A DNA stretch of 64,000 nt, taken from NCBI GenBank assembly GCA_030248225.1, contig JASANE010003825.1, forward strand, positions 21,464-85,463. The letters are read 5' to 3'. Shown here one piece after another: positions 47,477 through 58,827 of this stretch. The position numbers were made by a program, and so were the translations under genes. Under the pieces are notes generated by a model. That model did not search any database and was not told the DNA's origin. It saw only the letters and a list, made by a program, of their open reading frames with translations. How positions within the stretch are numbered: the stretch's first letter is position 1; each line of letters opens with the position of its first letter. The stretch is from Trileptium ribeirensis (Eukaryota; Nematoda; Enoplea; Enoplida; Thoracostomopsidae).

Positions 47477-48419
47477 ATAATGGACTACTGATTTTATCCC
47501 GATTTCACGTTTTGCTGTATATATATATATATAACGATGCCTGCATCATGCAACACAAAGGTATAGAGCAAACTCAGACGTGTTTTAGCGTAACATCTAG
47601 ATAATATATAATATTATATTATAAATACAGCTTTTGGCTAGACATAAATTTATAATTTTAGTATGAATATTACTTTCCAGATGTCGTAGTACTCGCCAGA
47701 AACGACTATCTACTTTGGAGCAAATGGATCCCTTGGAGTATTGAAACTATTGAAAATGAGACGTTGAACTGAGCTGGTTATTATCCGTTTGAATGTGTTG
47801 GGCTAACTAATTGAGCGAATACTGAATGATTGTACGTGTGTTGTTTGTTCACTTTGCCAATGAGCCTTAAGGATCCGAACAGTGGGTCCGAGAGAGGTCG
47901 ATGGCTATTAAATGTAACTTTCACCTAAGCTTTCAGGGCTCGATACCTCGCGGTGAGCAATAGTTGTTCATCGATGTGTTACTTCAGGACGAAAAGGGTT
48001 AATAAAATTTATTTCCAAGGGAGTTTTAAGGTAGCGACAGTCAGTTTTGACGGGTACTATATATATTTAATGTAAAACTCGACACAATAAAATACCATAT
48101 TATTTGTATATTTGGATTTTAGTTGCACTTTCTCAGTTTGTGCCTTCTTTATGTGATTTCAGACAGCGATTACAATAAACTTACGGTATCCATAAGATAT
48201 ATGCATATTATATTTATCATGTGTATGTATGTGTATATATTGTTTTATATAATGGTGTAAACGGCACTTGCTGATTTTGTATTAAATGTATGTTTTAGCG
48301 ATAAATTAAACAAGTCTAATTATTGATCACTGTGATCATATATATCATATATTTTCGCGTTGGAGGAAAAATTGTGTATCTAAGTTTTGTTTTTAATTTT
48401 AGATATAGGCATACACGCC
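47477..48419. other. AT-rich sequence with TA microsatellites
   Basis: A (ta)n run lies at 47519-47534, with other AT runs near 47600-47640 and 48190-48240. No gene seen. Confidence 0.4.
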
Positions 48420-48620
48420 TGAGGTCAGAGGTCATAGTGGAGTAGTCTGATCCTCGGGTGGGGGATTCGGCGCCGGACGTATAATGGCGACATCAACCAG
48501 CCGGCGGAATAGGCCTTCGCCGCCGCCAGACGAGTACGCGCTTGGGGCGCCTCGTGGCAGGGTTGAGCGACTTATTAGGGGCGTTTCGACGCCTCAGAGG
48601 ATAATCGCCCATTTCTCATA
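48420..48620 (+). other. Isolated GC-rich block with 45-codon ORF
   Basis: Within AT-rich surroundings this 200-bp block is GC-rich. It contains ATG at 48484 followed by 45 codons to TAG at 48619 (MATSTSRRNRPSPPPDEYAL), preceded by taatttta-g type sequence that could be an acceptor. The product is Arg/Pro-rich with no known domain. It could be a first exon, the 5-prime end of a retrotransposon or a chance ORF. Confidence 0.35.
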
Positions 48621-50024
48621 GGAGTATTCTCAACTACCGTAGGTAGTAGGGACTTGTATCATTTAATTATGATCACGTAACCAGTGCAAATAATTCACGA
48701 TGTAGCTTTTAATCGTCGTAACTCAGCAACGGATGGTCGCATCGGTTTATGGCTCGAAATGTTTCTTTTGATGTGTTTTAGCCATCTTGTCATTTATAAA
48801 TGTTCACCTCGTCTTGTTTTTGCTTATAAATCATTTTTGCCCATTTTACGTTATGTAAAGTTTATAGCAATATTTGTGTTCGTAGAATGGAAGAACCAAT
48901 TTTAATGAAGCGACTTTTAGTGCAATGCTACTTAGGTTCTACGTCTACGCGATCATATACTTGACTGCACGAGCTGCCGTTCGTGATCGAGTACTGTTGA
49001 ATCAATTATTAAAAATGGAAATCTCTTAACAGTTCGATTCCGATTTTCGGTATAAGTTGCACGAAAGTGCAGGTTCTCTAATTTGTGATATATGATATCG
49101 AAGCACCTTATCTAGTGTCATTTGTAATATTTTTTCAGTGGGCCCGGTATTTTGCGGAAAATTTCGTTCAAAACTTCAGCTAATTTCAGTTCCTTGCCGG
49201 TAACACATGAGTCATATACTCCAGAGCTCATTAAATTTATGCTCATATTACCTTAAAGTTATCTAATACTTCTAGGAACTTTTACTAAAATCCGTCATGT
49301 CAAAATAATACGCATCGGTGGAACCAGTATCTCAAAACTCTAATTTTGTTGCGGAGCACTGCGCAACTCAGTTCGAGGTTTAGGTAAAGCTTCAAAAATA
49401 ATTGTTTTTGATAGTTTTGATATACTCAACCTGTCAACAATGTCGTAAAATAGAAACCAATATGGTATCAAGCACTGACCAGTCATTTGATATTCCTCCA
49501 TAACGAAAATCACTAAGTAAAGCCCCAGCAATTAAACTTATATTTTCATCGGCATTTAATCAGATGGTATGCTGAGAAATATGTGTGCTGTTTACAAGTA
49601 TTAAAATAGCTACCACGGAAATACCCTTTGTGACTTCTGAAGATCCCTTCGATCAAAGAACAACTACAAAGACTTGAAGATTTTATAGAAGCCTTAAAAC
49701 CAAGAACAGTGGAATAAATATACTCAGTTGTGTTTATGAGAATACCGTTTAATATTTCATGATGTTTCCTATATAATACGCCTGCGGTACGTTTTACTCG
49801 TGCGACGTTGGGATTTCGTCTCATGCTGACGCTTTGTATCTATGGATATAGGTAATTTATATTGTACATGCATAGAAAATACTTCATAAGTTACACTTAG
49901 AATTTGGAGTGCGCTACAAGGAATAAAGTTATGTAATGTCTGCTCCATGAAATAAGGAACATTTTGTAAACTAAAGTTCAAATGGCTAATGTAGCACTGA
50001 AGGGCATAGGTCATATATGCTGAC
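48621..50024. other. No gene recognised
   Basis: Overlapping minus-strand ORFs of 63-92 aa at 49340-50014 have no recognisable domain. No RNA gene or element ends are seen. Confidence 0.35.
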
Positions 50025-50318
50025 GTTCCGTAGCCTCAGTGGGGTTGCTGCCGTCGGCAGGGACGGGATGTCGTCTCAGGAAAGGGGGGTGGGTGGCGAC
50101 AAGAGTTGACGACCTCCCACCCTCGTTTTTCCCGTATCTGCGAAAAACTCGCGCGCCTTTGGTTCGAGGGGTCTAGCCCCTGAACTCCTAGTTCGGTGTG
50201 CATGGCATGTCAATAGTAAACTACGCAGTTTTCAATATAGTAAGCATTTGCCTTAGCCTAGGTCCGTTATTAAGGGGATAGGCATAAGCCCGGGCTTGCG
50301 CCTTTGAAGCCTCATCCC
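50025..50318. other. GC-rich block of probable repeat origin
   Basis: It contains cgtagcctcagtgg (A-box-like), gttcgaggggtc (B-box-like, but about 125 nt away, too far for a tRNA) and a hairpin-forming aggcataagcccgggcttgcgcct. No ORF. Probably a dispersed element fragment. Confidence 0.3.
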
Positions 50319-50750
50319 GTGCTAAGTTTTGTCTTGCTTATGTTAAAACGTATATTGCTTCATCGAGGATTCTTGTACCGTTCAAACCGGCCTGGATATG
50401 CTCAAGGTAGCCGATAAAATTGTTTTCAATTTTTTAAATGTTTAAGGAGAAGAAATTGAGTTTGGATTCAAATACAGTTACAACAAGTTGAGGCTTGGTA
50501 CAACGGTCACACATGTTACAGCGATCGATGTGGTCGTGCTAAGTTTTGTCTTGCTTATGTTACAACGTATATTGCTTCATCGAGGATTCTTGTACCGTTC
50601 AAACCGGCCTGGATATGCTCAAGGTAGCCGATAAAATTGTTTTCAATTTTTTAAATGTTTAAGGAGAAGAAATTGAGTTTGGATTCAAATACAGTTACAA
50701 CAAGTTGAGGCTTGGTACAACGGTCACACATGTTACAGCGATCGATGTGG
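50319..50750. repeat. Tandem doublet, 217-bp unit
   Basis: The sequence gtgctaagttttgtcttgct starts at 50319 and 50536. Both copies extend to gttacagcgatcgatgtgg and are nearly identical (ttaaaacg/ttacaacg differs). Confidence 0.95.
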
Positions 50751-51384
50751 CTCGGACGAGGCGTGTATTATAGTTTAGCATAATTTTTAAGCTAACATGA
50801 TAATTTAGGCTATCAGAAAATGGCTGCACATGAGGGATTCTACCTCATGACGTTGGGTTTATGTTTTTATTCCTTACTGAACGACCTACTTAGCGGATAA
50901 CTGAAATAAGATGGATGTCTTATTGAATTGCATGATGTTTCTGTTCAAGTACCTTTGACTTTTCGTCATATATATGTATGCACCTATTGACATCTCGCGT
51001 CTGTAACGATAAGCTGTTTGTGTTGTTTTATATTCTCTCCTATTTTGCTTCTAATAGAATTTTTTGAGCGTTTTCAAACACGGCTATTCCGCTTATATAT
51101 GCGCACTAATTAATAATAAATTTTTTATTTAATATTTATTTTGTTTCTGTTGTGACATAGATTTAATAGTTTTTGAATAAATTTTACCCTGTTTGATGGT
51201 GTTAAGCTTTCGTATGAGCGCACCCGGAATTCGATATAAGATTTTAGCGATGAAAAACTTAAGCGGCGTTCACGTTATAGTGCCCCCACTTTTTGTAACT
51301 TTGGCCCACCGTATTGAGGACTTTACAGTGTAGAGTAAAAGTTAGGGAAGCACCCATATAGAAACTATTATTCCAGGGGGTATA

Positions 51385-52134
51385 CGACATTTGGGTCTTT
51401 TCTTTTAGCCTCCAGCCCGAATATGGTCAATCTAGAAAATCCAGAGCTGATTTTGGTGTCAATTGATAAGGCGGTTCAGAAAATACTCATTTTACCCACA
51501 TCCATGAAAAAAATTCGATTTTTTGAGGTGCCAACGGTCCCCTTGGGAACTCAAAATTTTTTTATACGGGATGTGATTTTGGGTACCGTTCGACTTGGTT
51601 TGATGAGAGAAATCTACTAGTGTGTGCTTTATTGAAATCTACACCACCGTTAGAAAGTTATGAGGGCCCAAGTAACCCTGAAGGGGAAATAAAATGCAGG
51701 CCATGCCGTTCTCGCTATACTAAGTCTTAGCCTAAGCTAAGGTCCTTATATGAAACATACACTAAGTCGGGGGCTTCCGAACCCCCTCTAAGCTGTTTTT
51801 TTCAAGCGTTATAGCGTAGACCCTCAGGTTCCTTGGGCCCCTCAATTTTCTAACGGTGGCATAGATTTCAACATAGTACACACCAGTAGATTTCTCTCAT
51901 CAAAACCGAGTCGAACGATACCCAACATGACCATATTCCGAAGAAAAAAAGTTTTGGGTTCACAAGGGGGACCATTGGGACCTCAAAAAATCAAAAAAAA
52001 TTTCAGGAGTGTGGGTAAAATAAGTGTTTTCTGAACGCCTCATCTAGCTGAATCGATTGACACCAAAATCAGCTCTGTATCTTCTAAGTTGACCAAATTC
52101 GAGCTGGGGGCTAAAAGAAAAGACCGGGACATCT
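51385..52134. repeat. Foldback element, about 310-bp arms
   Basis: The left arm 51385-51690 (gggtcttttcttttagcc, then agagctgattttggtgtcaa, then ttttacccacat, then gggcccaagtaaccct) matches the reverse complement of 51820-52134 with roughly 15 percent divergence and small indels. The spacer is about 130 bp. The inner sequence taagctgtttttttcaagcg with aggttccttgggccc resembles the tandem units at 55595-55790. A part of the arm (gtgccgttcgactcagtc) recurs once more near 52300. No coding capacity supported. Confidence 0.85.
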
Positions 52135-52474
52135 GCTACTACAATTTTGGTTCGGTGTTGCATGTGCGCTGAACTATTTTTTCTTGAATTAATAGTAACT
52201 AGCACTCGTATACAGCCAGGTGTTTTTAATCAAGTTGTGAGGCCTTTGCAGTTAGCCTAAAATTGGCCAATTTTGAAGATAGAATGGTGAATTTTAGTGC
52301 CGTTCGACTCAGTCCGACAAGATGCCAACCACCTTTGTTTTGGCATTTTTTTTAGTTCTCAAGGGTAGCCAAAATTCTCGATAAATGTATAATCTTATAT
52401 ATGATTTGAACCGCCTTGTCGACCTAAGTCGAATGGTAGTAATCAGCCCAATCGGTTTAGGGTCTAACGATGCA

Positions 52475-52900
52475 TGCATGAGTCCACGTTAGGTGCGTAC
52501 ACTTGGGGTCTTTTTGTCAAGCCAGTTCAGGATCGTAAAACCAATGAACATACACGAACGAAAATTTTTTTCCTATATGCGAACAGAGATTTTTGATATC
52601 ATAACATGCAGGGGCTGTTAGTGGTCACTATTTGCGATTTAGCTTAGTAATTTACTCACCGCGTGCGCAGGAAAACGCGACTGGTAATCGCGGTTTTTAC
52701 TTATACTGCAATACACGCATAAACCGCGAACTGAAGAAATGTGCGCTTACGCAAATTCCGTTCGTACATCTCAGGGTCCTTGTTTGCGTTCACTAAAATG
52801 CGAATACCGATTGAAGAAATGTAAATGCAACTATGCTTTTCGTAATTTTTGACAAAAGACTAAACATGGTGTCCTCACCTTGTGGACTCGGGCATTTGGC
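52475..52900. mobile_element. TIR repeat (second copy of the 6034 family)
   Basis: The left end atgcatgagtccacgttagg and the right end, reverse complement aatgcccgagtccacaaggtg, both continue to cttttgtcaa. The body matches 6120-6250 in inverted orientation. No coding capacity. I could not fix a target duplication. Confidence 0.55.
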
Positions 52901-53229
52901 TTAGGATTTCACGTAACTGAAAGTAATTTCTTAACAAAATGAAACCTAGTCAATGCGGTGCGAATGATATATATATAATTATTAATTTATTGAAAATATA
53001 TTTTTGAAAATTTTGAGTACCAATGGGAACTTTGGTGAAAATTGAGAATTTAGACCTTTTAAAATTGAAAATGTCATTAAAAAACGACGAAAATGGTCAT
53101 TTTCTGAACCAGCTCATCGTGCTTATTCGAATTGTTTTAAAATTACCGCTGTACACCGCGCTATGTATGTCTGGTCTCACGTTGTTATTAGCTCGCTTTG
53201 TGAGGTTCCTTAAAGAACCGAGCAACAGC

Positions 53230-53307
53230 TTCCAGGTAGCTCAGTGGTTTGCTTTACACTGTTCTTGCCAAAGCGATCTGGGTTCGATTCGCAACGCGGA
53301 CTGGAGC
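53230..53307 (+). repeat. tRNA-like SINE head or tRNA pseudogene
   Basis: The A-box TAGCTCAGTGG at 53237 and the B-box GGTTCGATTC at 53281 have the spacing of a full-length tRNA. GCTTCCAG can partly pair with CTGGAGC at 53301-53307, but the T stem does not pair. A functional tRNA is unlikely; a tRNA-derived SINE or pseudogene is the better reading. Confidence 0.5.
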
Positions 53308-53739
53308 TACTCAAAAATGAAACGATACAAAAACTAGCTCGGTGTTAAAGGGTTTTGTCGTCTTAATCTTGGGTTAATCTAATATGTATCGCTGGAGTAA
53401 CAATAGCGTACTGTTAACACATAGCTAACATATCACTAACAACTTGTATTTCTGTTTTACCTACACTAAGATTGTTTAATATTGGTTGCTAGGTATAAAA
53501 ATCGTGTTGTTTGTTCATTTACTGATCTATCTGAAAACAATGAAATAAATACCATTTGTAATTCATGTTATGTCATTTACCAATAGTTCGTAAAATATCC
53601 AGTATGCCAGATAAATTTCATAAATAAAGTTTTTTTGAAAAAATAGTAAAATTTGTAGCCCAGTCGGGCACTAAACGAGAGACTCATCAGTGACTTTGTG
53701 AGAGTGGTGCCCGTGTGAGATTTTTGAGTGCGACAATTA

Positions 53740-54512
53740 GTGCCCGGGTGCGACTATAAAGGTGCCCGAGTGCGACTACAATGTGCCCAAGTGCGACTAT
53801 AAAGGTGCCCGAGTGCGACTATAAAGGTGCACGAATACGGCTACAAAGGTGGCCGAGTGCGACCACAAAGGTGCTAAGTGCGACTACAAAAGGTGCTGGA
53901 GTGCGACTACAGGGGTGTCCGAGTGCGACTAAAAGATGGCCGAGTACGACTACAAAGGTGCCTGAGTGCGACTACAAAGGTGCTGAGTGCGACTGCAAAG
54001 GTGCCCGAGTGCGACTACAAAGGTGCACGAATACGGCTACAAAGGTGGCCGAGTGCGACCACAAAGGTGCTAAGTGCGACTACAAAAGGTGCTGGAGTGC
54101 GACTACAGGGGTGTCCGAGTGCGACTAAAAGATGGCCGAGTACGACTACAAAGGTGCCTGAGTGCGACTACAATGGTGCCTGAGTGCGACTACATAGGTG
54201 GCCGAGTGCGACTACAAAAGTGGCCCAGTGCGACTACAATGGTGCCGGAGTACGACTACAAAGATGCCCGAGTGCGACTACAAAGGTGCCCGAGTGCGAC
54301 TACAAAGATGCCCGAATGCCACCACAAAGGTGCTCGAGTGCTACTACAAAGGTGCCCGAGTGCGACTACTATGGTGCCCGAGTACGACTGCAATGGTGCC
54401 CGAGTACGACTGCAATGGTGCCCGAGTACGACTGCAAAAGTGGCCAAGTGCGACTACAAAGGTGGCCGAGTGCGACTGCCAAAGTGCCCGAGTGCGACTA
54501 CAAAGGTGTCCG
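53740..54512. repeat. 22-bp minisatellite, about 35 copies
   Basis: The unit is approximately aggtgcccgagtgcgactac plus aa, repeated with point changes. A block of about 150 bp at 53825-53977 is copied at 54021-54173 (offset 196 bp, about nine units). Because 22 is not a multiple of 3, each reading frame cycles through VPECDYK, GARVRLQ and RCPSATT phases, which keeps several frames open for 100-147 codons on both strands. I do not call a gene. Confidence 0.95.
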
Positions 54513-55594
54513 ATTGAGAAAATATCATATACCTCAATTTGCAGCAAAACTGCTGCATCATTTTTATTGAGGAAACGAAGATGTGGTTAAAAAGTGAATG
54601 AAAACTGTGACTTTTTCCGAAGTCCAGATATTGTGAGCATCAATATTATCACAGTTACAGTACAATCGATCGCCGCCTCGTGTTGTTTGTGTATCATAGT
54701 CAGGGACCGAGTTAGTGCACGACAGCTACACGTTGCCTTTGCGATTTCTAACCGAAACATCTCAAACCTCGACAGTTTTCTTCAATTTTTAAATTACAAA
54801 ATTTTATCAAGCAAATGTAGAAAATGCAATTTTTGTTTCATCTCGAAACATTCAACATTTGAGAAGTATGTCGCAGAAGTATAAAAGTAAGGCCAAAGTG
54901 CGGCCCACGGACATATGGGACTTGGTAGGTACATGATTTCTTTGTAATATTCACAAATGAAGATGTTACTTTGTCCGAATTTCTAATTTATATTTAATTA
55001 ACTTCTAGAAATTGTCACCCTGCTTATTTAATTTTAGGTTGCTTTATGCAGCTGTATGTCATAAAATTATATATTCAAAAGTTCGAAATAGTTTCGAAAA
55101 GTCTTGTGCAGAAGTAGTACACTGACAATTGTCAAACACAAAGTCAAATGTGATACTAAAGATGTACAGAAACCGAACATAGTCTAGTCAATTTTAAGTG
55201 TTATTTTTCAACGTTGTCAAGAGAAGTACCGAATTTAATAAACCCGCCCGAAAATTAATAACTTTAAAAGTACCATCAAGACAGGGTCAATGGACATTAG
55301 GGTAACGGATATAGAACCAAAAAGCCGTGTTGCGGAAAAATACTGAGCCGTAACCATTTTGTTTTACCATATATATGATATACAAATCAAATGCTTATTC
55401 AATTTTATTTTGAAACTAAGAGCCTTAATGACGTCCGAGTTTTGTGCACCACACAAAAATGCAGCAGTAACGCCAGGCGCTTGACCTTATAATGTTTTCC
55501 ATCTTAGCGTCTTGTTATCCTTTTCAAGGCATTAGACAAAGGTGACTTTGATTCAGTTTTTCGACAAAGTCAGACAACTATTAAGTCGCGGCAC
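54513..55594. other. No gene recognised
   Basis: A 96-aa ORF (54594-54884, +) lacks recognisable motifs. The rest is AT-rich. Confidence 0.35.
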
Positions 55595-55790
55595 TGCCGC
55601 CCCCGCTCTAAGATGTTCTTTTTTCTAACGTTATAAGGTACTGCCCCCCCCGCTCTAAGATGTTTTTTCTAGCGTTATAACGTACCGCCTTCAGGGTTAC
55701 TTGGGCCCGGCGCTGCCGCCCCCCGAACCCCTGCAAGATGTTTTTTTCTAACGTTATAACGCACCGCTCGCCGGCTTACTTCGGTCCCAC
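55595..55790. repeat. Three imperfect tandem units related to the foldback spacer
   Basis: Units of 50-85 bp share cgctctaagatgttttttc, then taacgttataacg, then acttgggccc. The same motif string occurs at 51785-51840 in the foldback. Confidence 0.65.
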
Positions 55791-56406
55791 AAAGTGTGCA
55801 TATCCTCGAATTTCGTTACTTAAACCGCTCGATACTTATTTATGCTACGTATATCGTAACATTTTCCTTACCTTTGCCTACACCGCTCCGCCAATGCCAC
55901 AAACAGATGCAATGTTTATTACAAACATATGCATAAAAAGTATAAACTCGTATAGTCAAACCTGTCAATCTTTCAAAACAATTCGGAATTCGCAAAGCAT
56001 ATAATTTTTATGCCCTTCAGCATATTGCTTGGGCCCACAGAAGAACGCGTACACCGATTCTGTTTGTGTTACCAATTTTGTACCGTTAGCGAAACAACTA
56101 ATCAACTACAAAACATTGGTTGTCCGCAGCCACTGATATGAAGTTCAAACTGATTGCAGCATTAAAACTCATGTAGCTGCTCTTTTAATCAAAAATTAGT
56201 CTATCGCTTAACTAACCCTTTCACGTACATTGTATTCAAATGGACCTAGCATACAGTACGAAGCGTTGTGATAACGATGTTTGTGGTGTATATACTGTCC
56301 GTGCACGTGCGTTGTTACTCGCTCACGTTGTGAGTCCCTTGGCGCCGACATTGGTTTGTCAAGTATTAAACAAAAACAAGTTCAGTGGGGTTAAACTTTA
56401 ATACAA
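55791..56406. other. No gene recognised
   Basis: An 88-aa ORF at 55738-56004 (+) starts inside the repeat and has no recognisable domain. Confidence 0.35.
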
Positions 56407-56570
56407 TGTTGTCATAGCTCGGTGGCCAGCAAGCGCGACTCTAACGCAAACGGCTCGCATTCGATCGTCGCGCCTGCAACAGAGTGCAACGATAACCGAA
56501 ATACAAACTATTTCATAAAGTAATGGGCTAATGAGAATTAAGTACCCGCTTGTCTAAACCCTTTGACACA
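56407..56570 (+). repeat. tRNA-derived SINE, copy 1
   Basis: GTTGTCATAGCTCGGTGG begins a tRNA-like head. The A-box is at 56415 and the B-box (attcgatcg) at 56459, the spacing of a true tRNA. The start GTTG pairs with GCAAC at the expected 3-prime acceptor position. A non-tRNA tail follows. A related copy is at 56692-56830. Confidence 0.65.
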
Positions 56571-56691
56571 TTTAGGTGCTTTAGTGCATCTTTAGTATAT
56601 TACACGTAGTGCATTAATTCAATTCGTGGTGTAGCATGCGTTTGGCTGCGTGTTGTCATCGTTTGCATTCTAAGTTTCGGAGCAAAAGCGT

Positions 56692-56830
56692 AATCATAGC
56701 TTAGCGGTTAACGAGCGTAACTCTAATGCAAACGACTCGCATTGAAGTCGTCCCGGCGACAGTATACTGTTCAACGCTAGTCGGAATGTAATCTAATCCA
56801 TGACGCCAGGAGTTACTTAAGAATGATCGA
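56692..56830 (+). repeat. tRNA-derived SINE, copy 2
   Basis: The sequence catagcttagcggttaacga followed by actctaatgcaaacgactcgcatt matches copy 1 (catagctcggtggcc, then actctaacgcaaacggctcgcatt). The B-box is decayed (cattgaagtcg). Confidence 0.6.
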
Positions 56831-57649
56831 CCGTTTTTACAATATATATGCTACGACAAAGTTGCTTGCAACTTATGGTATAAATGATCAATCATTTGTA
56901 ACACAAACTTTCGAGTCAGAGTACGCATTATTCCGTCTGTAAATTTTCATCGGTTTTAACCCAATTGCATTTAGGTTGGTATTTAATTTCGACCTTTTGC
57001 AGAGCTTAGTCTGAACATAGCGGTCGATGCATGTTAGGCATTAGCAGTTTTAGCACTGAACCCGATTTAAGGTTGACACAATCAGACCTTCGTGGTTTTT
57101 ACGACATCACTGAGTCAACAAGCCAAGTATTCTTCCTCGAGGGAAATAAGAACGAAGGCTCTCTAGATTGCAGCCACCATACAGAACCATCTAATCTTTA
57201 ATGCCGGGCTCAATAAACGGAACCACTGTCTTTTATATCGTCGGCCACTAAAAGGAAACACCCAGATTCCGCCAAATTTAGCTGCTGCTTAGAAAGTGTT
57301 TACTAAAGGGAACCACTTGGTCATTTCGACAATATTTATTGAACTTTCGTAACACAGTGCGCTACTAACAACCATTACACGCTAGCACAAAATTCGAACC
57401 CGTATTCGGCGACCTAGATCAACGTTTGTACCAATAATAAGCAGTAGGCTCGTTGGTTGTACAATAATTATTCTAGACACTCAACGCGGCATTTGCAGTG
57501 AATACGCTAAACGTTCTTATACTGCTCAGAATCGTGAAGCGCCATGCACCGTTATATTTGATTTGTAAAGCTTGTGTATTTCCGTCAATTGGAACATTAA
57601 AAAAGCACGCCAGTCTTCGGTGTATACGCCACAACCAGATATGGAACAG
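56831..57649. other. No gene recognised
   Basis: No ORF above 60 codons, RNA gene or element end seen. Confidence 0.4.
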
Positions 57650-58060
57650 GGCTACCGTGCCTCTTCAGTAAAATGTAACGAACCCATCGGAGCACGGTGC
57701 ATGACACCATCTGATTCAGAAGCCGGATGAGCTCATTGTTGCACAGTACTCAACATAACGGAACGGAGTCTTGTATGCTTCTTTGGGGGCTACGTGCCTC
57801 TTCAGTCACATGTAACGAGCTCATCGGAGCACGGTGTGTGTGACATGATCTGATTCAGAAGCCGGATGAGCTCATTATTACACAGTACTCAACATAACAG
57901 AACGGAGTCTTGTATGCTTGTTTGGGGCTACCGTGCCTCATCAGTCACATGTAACGAGCTCATCGGAGCACGGTGTGTGTGACATGATCTGATTCAGAAG
58001 ACGGATGAGCTCATTGTTGCACACATAACGGAACAGAGTCTTGTATTCTTCTTTGGCTAC
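57650..58060. repeat. Three tandem copies of a 138-bp unit
   Basis: Starts near 57651, 57789 and 57927 share gctaccgtgcctcttcagt, then atcggagcacggtg, then ctgattcagaagccggatga, then cggagtcttgtatgctt. The third copy is shortened by about 10 bp (cagtactca missing). Confidence 0.92.
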
Positions 58061-58531
58061 TTTGGAAGATGAACTTATCACTAGGTCACTGTCGTAACAG
58101 GATCATACAACGGTTTAACCGATTCCATCTATAGACTAAGCCGCACGAAAAGGATTGTCTTGTTCTCGCTTCACAGGGTTTTTATACAGGCGTTTGATTT
58201 TATGAAAATTCCAGGGCATTCTATAATACAGTTATATGGCGCATCGAGCTGCCATGTTCTAGGCCACACAATTTCAAGATATCCCTGTCATACTTTACTG
58301 TTTAAACAATCTTAAGGTTTTATGCATACAAGCACATTGTTGGCCATCGATTTGTATATCGTTCTAGTTAAATTAAAAAAAAAAACGAAGCCTATAATAT
58401 TGAAATTCTATTGGCAATTAGTATATTATCGAATCGACATGTAAAACGTAATAAAATCAACAAATAATACTCTATACAAAGCAATTATCTATATATAATT
58501 TAGATCATCAATAGATAAAAACGATTATACA

Positions 58532-58827
58532 CAGTGGCGTCACATTGCTAATAATAGCAAGAGATAAATAAAATTGTATTGTACATTGGCCCAGTTTATA
58601 AATTGAGCTATTAAAACACAAAATTGATGGTACATATATTATAAATCTGGGGCACAATCCAGGGTCATATGCCTCTCCATGGATCAGGGGCGCAATCCAG
58701 GGTCATGCCTCTCCTTGTGGAGGAAGACAGAGTGCCAAGCGAGTGTTTGTGTACGCCAGGTGCATTCACGCTGTGCCCAGTCTAGAAAATCCAGTGTTCC
58801 GTGCAGAAATTTTTGGTTACACCACTG
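58532..58827. mobile_element. Short hAT-like MITE
   Basis: The left end CAGTGGCGTCAC and the right end, reverse complement CAGTGGTGTAAC, are flanked by attataca and attacaga, an 8-bp duplication with 6 of 8 identical. 296 bp, non-coding. Inside, the segment gggcgcaatccagggtcat is present twice in tandem. Confidence 0.6.

Noticed and set aside
53230..53307. Functional tRNA gene
   Set aside because: Boxes and spacing fit, but the T stem does not pair and the acceptor stem needs a bulge.
53781..54590. ORFs of 101-147 aa on both strands in the 22-bp repeat
   Set aside because: All frames are open because of the repeat unit. There is no splice, promoter or poly(A) context.
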